In this document: positions 1 to 5,695 of the stretch, in pieces
How positions within the stretch are numbered: the first letter of the stretch is position 1
How the letters are laid out: every line of letters begins with the position of its first letter
Source of the DNA: Bacteroidales bacterium
GTDB taxonomy: Bacteria; Bacteroidota; Bacteroidia; Bacteroidales; UBA7960
NCBI GenBank assembly: GCA_007130545.1
Contig: SLSG01000274.1
Coordinates: 1-5,695 of the forward strand
Reading direction: 5' to 3'
Length of the DNA stretch: 5,695 bases
Made by a program: the position numbers and the translations under genes
The notes under the pieces: model-generated
Seen by the model: the letters and a program-made list of their open reading frames with translations, nothing else
Databases searched by the model: none
What the model was told of the DNA's origin: nothing

Positions 1-1368
1 CCCGATCCCGATCTAACCTATCAGCTGACATTGACAGCAAATCCCGCAGGGGGAGGCACTCTATACGGGGCGGGGACTTATGAGGAAGGTGCTGAAGTGG
101 AAGTCGGTGCGACCCCAAATCCGGCTTTTGTTTTTTTGAACTGGACCCATAATGGAACTGTCGTTTCAGAGGAACCAACTTTTGACTTTTCAATGATTGC
201 GGAAGATGTAAAGTTGGTCGCAAACTTTGAGGCAACGGAGGAAACTGTGTTTCTTACCATCGTAATTAAACCCGCAGGCAGCGGCACGGTTATAGTAGAT
301 GGTGTACAATATGCTGGTGTGCCAATTCAACTGCAAACCAATGCGCAAGTGTACATCGAAGCTTTACCGGGCTATGGATATGTTTTTGAGAAATGGTCAG
401 GCATAGATTGGAGTACGTCTCAGAGTCCAATACTGGACGGATATCCTGTGAGTTCCTCCATGACGCTGACAGCGAATTTCAAGCTTGATCCGAATTTCCA
501 GATTCTAAGCCTGAAAACCAATCCGGCAGGAGCGGGGATTACCGAAGGAGGCGGACCGGCAAGGATGGAGGAGGAAACCAGCGTAGGGGTTACTCCCGTT
601 GAACCTTACGAGTTTCTGAACTGGACCGATGAAGCTGGGAATATAGTATCTGATTATCCTTTTTTCGATTATCCTATGCCTTCCCGTGCAGTCACGTTGA
701 CCGCGAATTTTAAATTGAAGGACCCCGACCCTGATCCCGACCCTGATCCTGACCCTGATCCTGACCCGGAGCCCGAACCGCTTGAGGTCACTTTTACCGT
801 GAGTATGACCAAGGCTAATGGCTTTTCTCCTATGCAGGACCGGGTGTTTTTTACGGGGTCTATGTTCGATTACGCGATTCCGGGTGAAAATCCCAAACAG
901 CTCCTTGAGCAGACTTCTGATCCCATGGTGTTTAGCCGGACATTGGATTTGCTGCCCGGCCGGTATTATTTTAAGTTTTACCTAAATGAGGGTCTTTCAG
1001 GCGCGGAGTGGCCTTCGTCTCCCATCCGGATTGCGGATGTATCATCCGACCCTGATGCAAAAAATGTTTTCCACAGTATTTTCGGAGAGCACGAACTGAC
1101 GGTTTCCACGGGCCCGATGCTTTCTTCCCCCGCCCTTGTTTACCCGAATCCGGCCCGAACCACACTTCATATCGCTCCGGAAGACGGGCAACCCATTTTT
1201 GAAGTAAGACTGCTGAACTTGCAGGGGCAGGAAGTTTACCAGGCGAAGAACCTGGATGCATCCCGCTACCAGATCCATGTCGGAAACTTCAAGACAGGCC
1301 TGTATCTTCTGCAGGTGCTGAATCCCATGGGTTGGTATGTTGTCAGGGTCCAGGTGATTAATAAATAA
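1..1368 (+). CDS. T9SS-sorted surface/secreted repeat protein, 5' end missing
   Basis: This is the C-terminal 455 residues of a larger protein. The frame is open to the window edge, where it reads PDPD, so the TTG at 31 is internal and not a start. In order it shows three InlB-B-type repeats (about 19-228, 250-480, 496-711) with the typical Phe-Leu-Asn-Trp and Thr-Ala-Asn-Phe signatures. An Asp-Pro/Glu-Pro linker follows (721-780). Next is a beta-rich module (781-1092) with TGSMF, YLNEG and EWP motifs. Last is a tail (about 1132-1365) starting VYPNPA and containing the LLNLQGQEVY and GLYLLQV strands of the T9SS type A sorting domain. Such tails direct cargo through the outer membrane and are removed during anchoring or release. 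The catalytic or binding function is probably encoded upstream and is unknown. The module resembles CBM20/48-like Ig folds, but that is inference. The T9SS assignment is firm. Confidence 0.9.
   Translation, partial: PDPDLTYQLTLTANPAGGGTLYGAGTYEEGAEVEVGATPNPAFVFLNWTHNGTVVSEEPTFDFSMIAEDVKLVANFEATEETVFLTIVIKPAGSGTVIVDGVQYAGVPIQLQTNAQVYIEALPGYGYVFEKWSGIDWSTSQSPILDGYPVSSSMTLTANFKLDPNFQILSLKTNPAGAGITEGGGPARMEEETSVGVTPVEPYEFLNWTDEAGNIVSDYPFFDYPMPSRAVTLTANFKLKDPDPDPDPDPDPDPDPEPEPLEVTFTVSMTKANGFSPMQDRVFFTGSMFDYAIPGENPKQLLEQTSDPMVFSRTLDLLPGRYYFKFYLNEGLSGAEWPSSPIRIADVSSDPDAKNVFHSIFGEHELTVSTGPMLSSPALVYPNPARTTLHIAPEDGQPIFEVRLLNLQGQEVYQAKNLDASRYQIHVGNFKTGLYLLQVLNPMGWYVVRVQVINK
19..711 (+). repeat. Three InlB-B-type repeats within the first CDS
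   Basis: Three tandem protein repeats of roughly 70-77 residues lie at about 19-228, 250-480 and 496-711. Each opens with a strand leading to a Pro-Ala-Gly-x-Gly turn (NPAGGG, KPAGSG, NPAGAG). Each has an aromatic-rich centre (FLNW, FEKW, FLNW) and ends in a (T/V)ANF strand. This is the pattern of the Listeria internalin-type B-repeat superfamily, a small beta-grasp-like fold common in surface proteins as a spacer or adhesion unit. The second copy has an insertion around the WSGIDW segment. The copies are divergent in DNA, so this is a protein-level repeat and not a recent duplication. Confidence 0.8.
721..780 (+). repeat. Asp-Pro dipeptide linker from a 6-bp degenerate repeat
   Basis: Ten consecutive 6-bp units of the form GA(C/T)CC(N), the last two changed to Glu-Pro, encode eight Asp-Pro and two Glu-Pro pairs. 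They separate the repeats from the TGSMF module. Two more Asp-Pro pairs occur at 1-12, before the first repeat, so the same kind of linker separates domains twice. It is expected to be an extended, acidic, flexible spacer. The units mix GAC/GAT and CCC/CCT codons but stay similar enough that replication slippage could change the copy number. Confidence 0.85.
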
Positions 1369-1393
1369 ATATACGTATTTATATTTATTTATT
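1360..1393 (+). terminator. A/T-only hairpin overlapping the stop codon of the first gene, possible terminator
   Basis: Bases 1360-1373 pair perfectly with 1380-1393, giving a 14-bp stem made only of A-T pairs around the 6-base loop CGTATT. The structure includes the TAA stop at 1366-1368 and is followed by a T-rich stretch (TTCACATTTT). It lies in the right place to end the first transcript or protect its 3' end. The stem lacks the G-C pairs of a classical intrinsic terminator, so its strength is doubtful. By symmetry it could also serve transcription from the other strand. Confidence 0.4.
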
Positions 1394-1454
1394 TCACATT
1401 TTACTAGTATATTTACGTAGCAATTATGGCCTTTGTCAGGCATTAAATTATATT

Positions 1455-4400
1455 ATGATACAATCTGCTTCCACTGTGAAATACATATGGATTTTTCCTC
1501 CGGCCGTAAAAAGCTGGCTGTTCCTCTTTCTTTTTTGCTGTTGGATGGGCAGTGTCTCCATTGCCGCCGACCGTCTGCCAGCCAGGGGAGAAAGGCCTCC
1601 TGTTGATTTTTCAAAACTTGATGCTTCTGCGTATGAGCCTGGGATAATTCATGTGCGCTTTGCAGCAGAGGCAGAGCCTGTGCTGAGGGATTCCGGCCCT
1701 TCAAAAGACATGCATGGCTTTGTGAAAACCGGCATCCCCGGCTTCGACATGCTAAGCCAGAAGTATGGATTCACGGAAGTTGTGGCCTTTCTGGACCTGT
1801 TGTATGCAGCCTCACCTGTTTCTTTGGAATATGCTGACCGACATCGTGAGTGGGGCTTTCATCTCTGGTACGAATTTGTGGTCCCTGCCAAAACGGATGT
1901 TTTTACATTGGTCCGGGAGTTAAACGATTTGGGGTCTGTTGAAGTCGCTGAGCCGGTCTACAGGATCAGGCAGATCTTGCCGGTTGACACAACCCGGCTG
2001 GACATGGGAAGGTCGGGTGTAGGGGCGGCTTTGCAAGAGGGGTCAAAGCTTTCCACATGGGCACCCAATGACCCGTTTTTCCCCAGCCACCAATGGCATT
2101 TGAACAATACCGGTCAAACAGTTGGGGGGCAGTCCGGCACCCCCGGGGTGGACATCAGCGCTCCGGTTGCCTGGACGATTTCCAAAGGCAGTCCGTCTGT
2201 GATCGTGGCAGTAATCGATGATGGCGTGCACTTTACACATCCTGACCTGGCGGGCAACATGTGGCCCGGAATCGGATATAACTTTGTGGACGGGAGCAGC
2301 ACCATAGACCCGGGTGGCAGCCATGGCACCCATGTGGCTGGCACCATCTCCGCAGTTACGAACAATGGTACCGGTGTGGCCGGAATTGCCGGCGGCTCCG
2401 GAAGCGGCAACGGTGTGCAGATCATGAGCTGCCAGATCTTTACCGCAGAAGGTTCCGGAAACGCACACCTGGCGATGATCTATGCGGCAGACAACGGGGC
2501 TGCCATCTCACAGAATTCCTGGGGATATGAAAATCCGGGGGTGTATAACCAGTCCATCCTGGACGCCATAGATTATTTCAATCAAAATGGTGGTGGAACA
2601 GGACTCAGCGGCGGTATAAGCGTTTTTGCTGCCGGGAACGCCAATTCTGATGATAGGTGGTACCCGGCCTATTATCCGGGGGCCATTGCCGTGGCCGCCA
2701 CAGACAACCGTGACGTAAAAGCCAGCTACTCCAATTATGGCAGCTGGATCGACATTTCCTCTCCTGGCAACTGGATCGCCAGCACTTCTGGCGCAACCGG
2801 TTACGGGGCCATGTCCGGGACTTCTGCGGCTTGTCCCATCGTGTCTGGAGTGGCTGCCCTGCTGGCTTCCTACTCCCCGGGCTCCTCTGCCTCCCAGGTG
2901 GCGTTGGTGGTCTTGCAGAACACAGATAATCACTACCCAAAAAACCCCGCCTATACAGGAAAACTGGGGTCCGGAAGGCTGAATGCCGCCAAAGCCCTGT
3001 CCCAGTTCTCCGGAACCCCTGTGGTTATGTCGGTCAGCAATCCTTTGTCATTTGGTGGCACAGCCGTTTCCACCAGCCAGATCGACCTCGCCTGGCAGAA
3101 GAATGCCAACAACAACCAGGTGATGGTGGCCGTGTCTTCCACAGGTGTTTTCGGGACGCCGGTCAACGGCAGCAATCACCAGGCGGGAACAAGCATTAGC
3201 GGAGGGGGAACTGTCCTCTACCGGGGCAGTGCCCATTCATATAGCCATACCGGGTTGAATGAAGGCACTACCTATTATTACAAGGCCTGGTCTTATGATG
3301 CCAACAATACTTATTCCACAGGAGTAACGGCCAATGCCACCACTTCCAGTGAACAGTCCACCTATACCATCACCGCATATTCCGGGTCAAACGGAAACAT
3401 CGAACCTTCGGGAACCATCACGGTCGATAAAGGCGGTAGCCAAAGTTTTACCATCATGCCCGACCAGGATTTTACAATATCCAGGGTTCTGATAAACGGG
3501 GCGGATGTGGGGTCGGTTTCCTCCTACACTTTCAGCAATGTACAAGCCAACCAGACCATAAGTGCGGAGTTTACCCGGGAGACTTTTGTTATCCAGGCAA
3601 GTGCCGGTCCGAACGGCTCCATAAGTCCGACTGGCGACATTGCCTTGCCTGCTGGGAGTGATCAGACTTTTAATATGACCCCCGACCCCGGTTATTACAT
3701 TGCAGATGTAATGGTAAACGGCATCAGCGTGGGAAACCCCTCGAGCTATACATTCGAGGATGTAAGGTCCAATCAGCAGATCACGGTTACATTCGGGAAC
3801 ATCACCTATACCATTGTAGCGACTGCCGGGGAACATGGAAGCATCGACCCATTGGGAGAGATTACTTTGAATAAGGGCACCAACCAGGAATTCACCATCA
3901 AGGCAGACACGGGTTACCATATTGAAGATGTGCTGGTTGACGGGGAATCTTTAGGGGCTGTGTCTTCGTATATATTTTCTGACATCTCCGCAGACCACAC
4001 CATAGAAGCGAGATTTCAGGAAACTTTACATACGATTACCGTTACAGTGGGACCCGGCGGGAACATTTATCCCTCCGGTGAGGTAGTGGTCTCTCATTTT
4101 GGGGGCGAGACTTTCCAAATCGTGCCGGACCCTGGATACCGAATCCAGAACGTGGTGATCAACGGCGTGAATATTGGTCCGACAACTTCCTATGAGTTCT
4201 TTAATGTCCGCTCAAACCAGAGCATTGCTGCTTATTTCGTCCCGATCATCTATACCATCACTGCAACGTCAGGAGAAGGAGGGACCATTACCCCGGCAGG
4301 GGAACTGGCAATAACCGTCGAAGATGTGATGGAATTTGAGATTAAGCCGGAAGAGGGTTTCCTGGTCGCCGATGTCTTTCTGGACGGCGAAAGTATCGGT

Positions 4401-5054
4401 TCCGTGGAATTCTTTGCCTTCTCGGAGGTTACATCTGACCGCATCATTCATGCTGAATTTGAGGAAATCATACCGGAGGTTACCTATCCCGTCACATTCC
4501 AGGTGGATATGCAGTTTGTAGAAATATATAATCCTGAAATGGACATCGTTTATATTACCGGAAGCATGTTTGGTTGGGCTGAACCCGGCAGTTTGCCTGA
4601 AGCCCGGATGGTTCCGGACGATAAATCCCCGCACATCCTTAGAATTTCCGTTGAGCTGCCGGAGGGGGCTTACGAATACAAGTATTTCCTGAATGAAGGG
4701 AGCGATGGGGAGGAATGGCCCGGTGAACCACTTCGCACCTTGCAGATCCCGGAGATTGACCTGACCCATGACTTTTTTGGCCATATGACCGATCCCACCC
4801 ACACCCATTTCCCGGACGATCAGGACGGGGTGAAGATATTTCCAAATCCCGCAAGTGACCGTTTATCTGTAGAAAGCAGCGGACCCATCCGGTCTATTCA
4901 GCTGATAGATATTGTCGGAAGGGAGCTTTATTCTGCAGAGCCCGGACAGCAAAGCCATACCCTGCATACAGCTGGCCTGCCTGAAGGCATCTATTTTATA
5001 CGGGTAGTATTAATGAACAGGGTGTATACCAGCCAGGTTATTCTGAGACGCTGA
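1455..5054 (+). CDS. Secreted subtilisin-family (S8) serine protease with T9SS sorting domain
   Basis: An extracellular endopeptidase of 1199 residues. The ATG at 1455 is the only start codon in frame after the upstream stop at 1362-1364. Residues 1-38 form a signal peptide (positive segment, WLFLFLFCCW core, likely cut near SIAA). Residues about 40-195 look like an inhibitory, chaperone-like propeptide. The catalytic domain spans about 200-518. The triad is complete: Asp255 (AVIDDGV), His290 (SHGTHVAG) and Ser457 (GTSAACPIVSG), with oxyanion Asn395 (FAAGN). Then come a fibronectin-III-like domain (about 521-632), five beta repeats (637-1002), a TGSMF/YFLNEG/EWP module (about 1009-1110) and a T9SS type A sorting tail (about 1126-1199, starting VKIFPNPASD). 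The protein is therefore expected to use Sec and then T9SS, and to be surface-attached or released. Substrate cannot be read from sequence. An 86-bp gap separates it from the preceding gene, with no convincing promoter of its own, so co-transcription is possible. No frameshift is visible. Confidence 0.96.
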   Translation: MIQSASTVKYIWIFPPAVKSWLFLFLFCCWMGSVSIAADRLPARGERPPVDFSKLDASAYEPGIIHVRFAAEAEPVLRDSGPSKDMHGFVKTGIPGFDMLSQKYGFTEVVAFLDLLYAASPVSLEYADRHREWGFHLWYEFVVPAKTDVFTLVRELNDLGSVEVAEPVYRIRQILPVDTTRLDMGRSGVGAALQEGSKLSTWAPNDPFFPSHQWHLNNTGQTVGGQSGTPGVDISAPVAWTISKGSPSVIVAVIDDGVHFTHPDLAGNMWPGIGYNFVDGSSTIDPGGSHGTHVAGTISAVTNNGTGVAGIAGGSGSGNGVQIMSCQIFTAEGSGNAHLAMIYAADNGAAISQNSWGYENPGVYNQSILDAIDYFNQNGGGTGLSGGISVFAAGNANSDDRWYPAYYPGAIAVAATDNRDVKASYSNYGSWIDISSPGNWIASTSGATGYGAMSGTSAACPIVSGVAALLASYSPGSSASQVALVVLQNTDNHYPKNPAYTGKLGSGRLNAAKALSQFSGTPVVMSVSNPLSFGGTAVSTSQIDLAWQKNANNNQVMVAVSSTGVFGTPVNGSNHQAGTSISGGGTVLYRGSAHSYSHTGLNEGTTYYYKAWSYDANNTYSTGVTANATTSSEQSTYTITAYSGSNGNIEPSGTITVDKGGSQSFTIMPDQDFTISRVLINGADVGSVSSYTFSNVQANQTISAEFTRETFVIQASAGPNGSISPTGDIALPAGSDQTFNMTPDPGYYIADVMVNGISVGNPSSYTFEDVRSNQQITVTFGNITYTIVATAGEHGSIDPLGEITLNKGTNQEFTIKADTGYHIEDVLVDGESLGAVSSYIFSDISADHTIEARFQETLHTITVTVGPGGNIYPSGEVVVSHFGGETFQIVPDPGYRIQNVVINGVNIGPTTSYEFFNVRSNQSIAAYFVPIIYTITATSGEGGTITPAGELAITVEDVMEFEIKPEEGFLVADVFLDGESIGSVEFFAFSEVTSDRIIHAEFEEIIPEVTYPVTFQVDMQFVEIYNPEMDIVYITGSMFGWAEPGSLPEARMVPDDKSPHILRISVELPEGAYEYKYFLNEGSDGEEWPGEPLRTLQIPEIDLTHDFFGHMTDPTHTHFPDDQDGVKIFPNPASDRLSVESSGPIRSIQLIDIVGRELYSAEPGQQSHTLHTAGLPEGIYFIRVVLMNRVYTSQVILRR
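3015..3350 (+). other. Fibronectin-III-like domain coding segment of the protease
   Basis: Residues about 521-632 follow the catalytic domain directly. They show a fibronectin-III pattern: an early strand with IDLAWQKN, a late GLNEGTTYYYKAWSYD segment matching the conserved L-x-x-G-T-x-Y-x-Y core, and a final strand ending in ANATTSS. Such domains in secreted bacterial proteases and glycosidases usually act as spacers or help bind insoluble substrate. The family assignment rests on this pattern alone. Confidence 0.65.
3363..4460 (+). repeat. Five tandem 70-residue beta repeats (divergent InlB-B-type) in the protease
   Basis: Five copies cover 3363-3572, 3585-3794, 3807-4016, 4029-4238 and 4251-4460. 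Each is exactly 70 residues, and copies are separated by exactly four residues (TRET, GNIT, QETL, VPII), a 222-bp period. Each copy runs: an initial YTI-A strand, G-x-G-x-I-x-P-x-G, a middle F-x-I-x-(P/A)-(D/E) strand, a V-(I/L/M/F)-(I/V/L)-(N/D)-G turn, S-Y-x-F, and a final I-x-A-x-F strand. This fits the divergent InlB-B / 'bacterial repeat' type common in extracellular proteins, probably a stalk that holds the catalytic domain away from the cell. The fifth copy has diverged most, with FFAF replacing SYxF. Confidence 0.85.
4479..4784 (+). other. Ig-like, possibly carbohydrate-binding module shared with the first protein
   Basis: Residues about 1009-1110 align over their whole length with the module at 781-1092 in the preceding gene. 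Shared positions include VTFxVxM, a Pro-x-x-Asp-x-Val strand, TGSMF followed by Ala-x-Pro-Gly, a Leu-Pro-x-Gly-x-Tyr strand, LNEG, EWP and a final His-x-x-Phe-Gly. The strand order and the 'Y-x-(Y/F)-K-(Y/F)' edge recall CBM20/CBM48 starch-binding-like folds, but I cannot confirm carbohydrate binding. It sits just before the sorting tail in both proteins, linked here by a short His/Asp-rich segment. Confidence 0.6.
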
Positions 5055-5127
5055 GAACCCCGTTCTTTCATCCAGATCACTTAGCATTTAACCATATAAA
5101 AGTAATTAGGTAATTAAATATTAAAAC

Positions 5128-5160
5128 TATTGCTTTGAACTTTATTTTTACTTAACTTTA
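5128..5160 (+). promoter_or_regulatory. Candidate Bacteroidota-type promoter for the third gene
   Basis: TATTG at 5128-5132 resembles the -33 element, and TAACTTTA at 5153-5160 matches TAnnTTTG except for the last base. The spacing is 20 bp, which suits the Bacteroidota primary sigma factor. Transcription would start near 5165, giving a leader of about 20 bases before the ATG at 5187. The region is AT-rich, so a chance match is possible. Confidence 0.4.
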
Positions 5161-5186
5161 GGTTAGGAATCAAAAAAATCTGAGCA

Positions 5187-5695
5187 ATGGAACGCCACAA
5201 ACTTGGTTCGCAAAGCATGCGGACTTTCATTTTACTTGTTTTGCTGATCGTCGGATCGGCCTATGCATCATTGGCCTGCGAGGCCTGTAACCGTCTGTTT
5301 CTTGCCCAACTGAAGGGATCTGAACGTGCCGGCACGCTGGTCTCCAAGGAGCTGCTGGCCACGATCGCTGCACAGGAGCATGTAGGGCGCAACAACCCGG
5401 CTTCATCCATGGGGATCACCCCCGGCGGAATGCCCGGACCAGTACTAACGGATGGTCGCTCAGCTGGAAATCCTGGTAATGTCCCCGAGACATCCGGCGC
5501 AATGGATGCTGCTTCTCCCGTTGCAAGTACGTCCACAGCTTCCGCTGCAAGCCCGGCTGCCACGCCTGCTGTTTCTCCCGCCGCAGTTCCCGCTGCCGCT
5601 CCCCTTGGAGCCCCGGCCACATCTCCGGGTCCGGCCACGGCTGCATCTGCGCCGCCTATCCCGCCATCCACCGATTTCATCGACATCATCCGGCG
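5187..5695 (+). CDS. Exported protein of unknown function with CxxC motif and Ala/Pro-rich linker, 3' end missing
   Basis: The frame runs open from the ATG at 5187 to the window end, giving 169 whole codons. A stop at 5181-5183 lies just upstream in frame, so 5187 is the first possible start. A second Met at residue 11 (5217) is an alternative that would leave a tighter signal peptide. Residues 11-30 (hydrophobic FILLVLLIVG core, then AYASLA) form a signal peptide. It is followed at once by Cys31-Glu-Ala-Cys34. The Ser-Leu before the cysteine fits a lipobox poorly, so cleavage by signal peptidase I at AYA or SLA is more likely than lipidation. Residues about 35-66 look helical and charged. 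Residues about 70-160 are Ala/Pro/Ser/Gly-rich and low in complexity. A DFIDIIRR segment then suggests a folded domain beginning at the edge. I do not recognise the family. The CxxC lacks the following His of a c-type heme site. It could be a redox, metal or disulfide site. Confidence 0.75.
   Translation, partial: MERHKLGSQSMRTFILLVLLIVGSAYASLACEACNRLFLAQLKGSERAGTLVSKELLATIAAQEHVGRNNPASSMGITPGGMPGPVLTDGRSAGNPGNVPETSGAMDAASPVASTSTASAASPAATPAVSPAAVPAAAPLGAPATSPGPATAASAPPIPPSTDFIDIIR

Noticed and set aside
31..33. TTG at 31 as the start of the first gene
   Set aside because: The frame continues upstream to position 1 with sensible sequence (Asp-Pro linker and the first strand of a repeat), so the codon is internal.
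1408..1415. TATATTTA as a -7 element for the protease gene
   Set aside because: No TTG-like -33 element lies 19-21 bp upstream, and such AT strings are common in this gap.
1042..1443. Minus-strand open frame of 133 codons covering the end of the first gene and the gap
   Set aside because: It lies mostly opposite a well-supported T9SS tail. Its product has no recognisable domain, and its start falls in the AT-rich gap without a promoter-like context.
5054..5066. Small hairpin AGAAC-CCC-GTTCT just after the protease stop
   Set aside because: The stem is only 5 bp with a 3-base loop and no real T-run after it. This is too weak to call a terminator.
5268..5279. Lipoprotein lipobox before Cys31 in the third gene
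   Set aside because: The residues before the cysteine are Ser-Leu-Ala. The -3 position is Ser instead of Leu/Val/Ile and -2 is Leu, a poor match to the consensus, so lipidation is not claimed.
5277..5288. Possible c-type heme attachment site at Cys-Glu-Ala-Cys
   Set aside because: A c-type heme site needs CxxCH. Here Asn follows the second cysteine.
5261..5689. Minus-strand open frame of 142 codons rich in Ala and Gly
   Set aside because: It is the antisense of the GC-rich Ala/Pro/Ser linker of the third gene, where stops are rare in all frames. The plus strand has a good start and signal peptide.

Overview
The window looks like a piece of a Bacteroidota chromosome. Two neighbouring plus-strand genes encode large secreted proteins that end in the C-terminal sorting domain of the type IX secretion system (T9SS, Por secretion), which is confined to that phylum. 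Strong Shine-Dalgarno sequences are absent, the short intergenic gaps are AT-rich, and one gap carries a fair match to the Bacteroidota -33/-7 promoter. All three support the assignment. I cannot name a genus.

Layout, left to right, all on the plus strand. (1) Positions 1-1368 are the 3' part of a gene for a T9SS cargo protein. It has three InlB-B-type repeats, an Asp-Pro linker, a predicted immunoglobulin-like, possibly carbohydrate-binding module, and a sorting tail. (2) An 86-bp AT-rich gap begins with a perfect 14-bp A/T-only hairpin that overlaps the stop codon. (3) Positions 1455-5054 are a complete gene for a 1199-residue subtilisin-family (S8) serine protease. It has a signal peptide, a propeptide, an intact catalytic domain, a fibronectin-III-like domain, five repeats spaced exactly 74 residues apart, a module homologous to the one in gene 1, and a sorting tail. 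(4) A 132-bp gap holds a candidate promoter. (5) From 5187 to the window end is the 5' part of a gene for an exported protein of unknown function. It has a Cys-Glu-Ala-Cys motif right after the signal peptide and a long Ala/Pro/Ser-rich linker.

Genes 1 and 2 appear to be built from one kit: a variable N-terminal part, beta-rich repeats, the shared 'TGSMF...LNEG...EWP' module, and a T9SS tail. Both products should cross the outer membrane and be anchored at the cell surface or released. The protease would act on extracellular protein. The partner's activity lies upstream of the window and cannot be judged. Nothing in the sequence ties gene 3 functionally to the other two. I see no RNA genes, mobile elements, CRISPR arrays or attachment sites, and no intergenic stretch exceeds 300 bases. 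I found no clear evidence of a wholly new system; the least explained item is gene 3.
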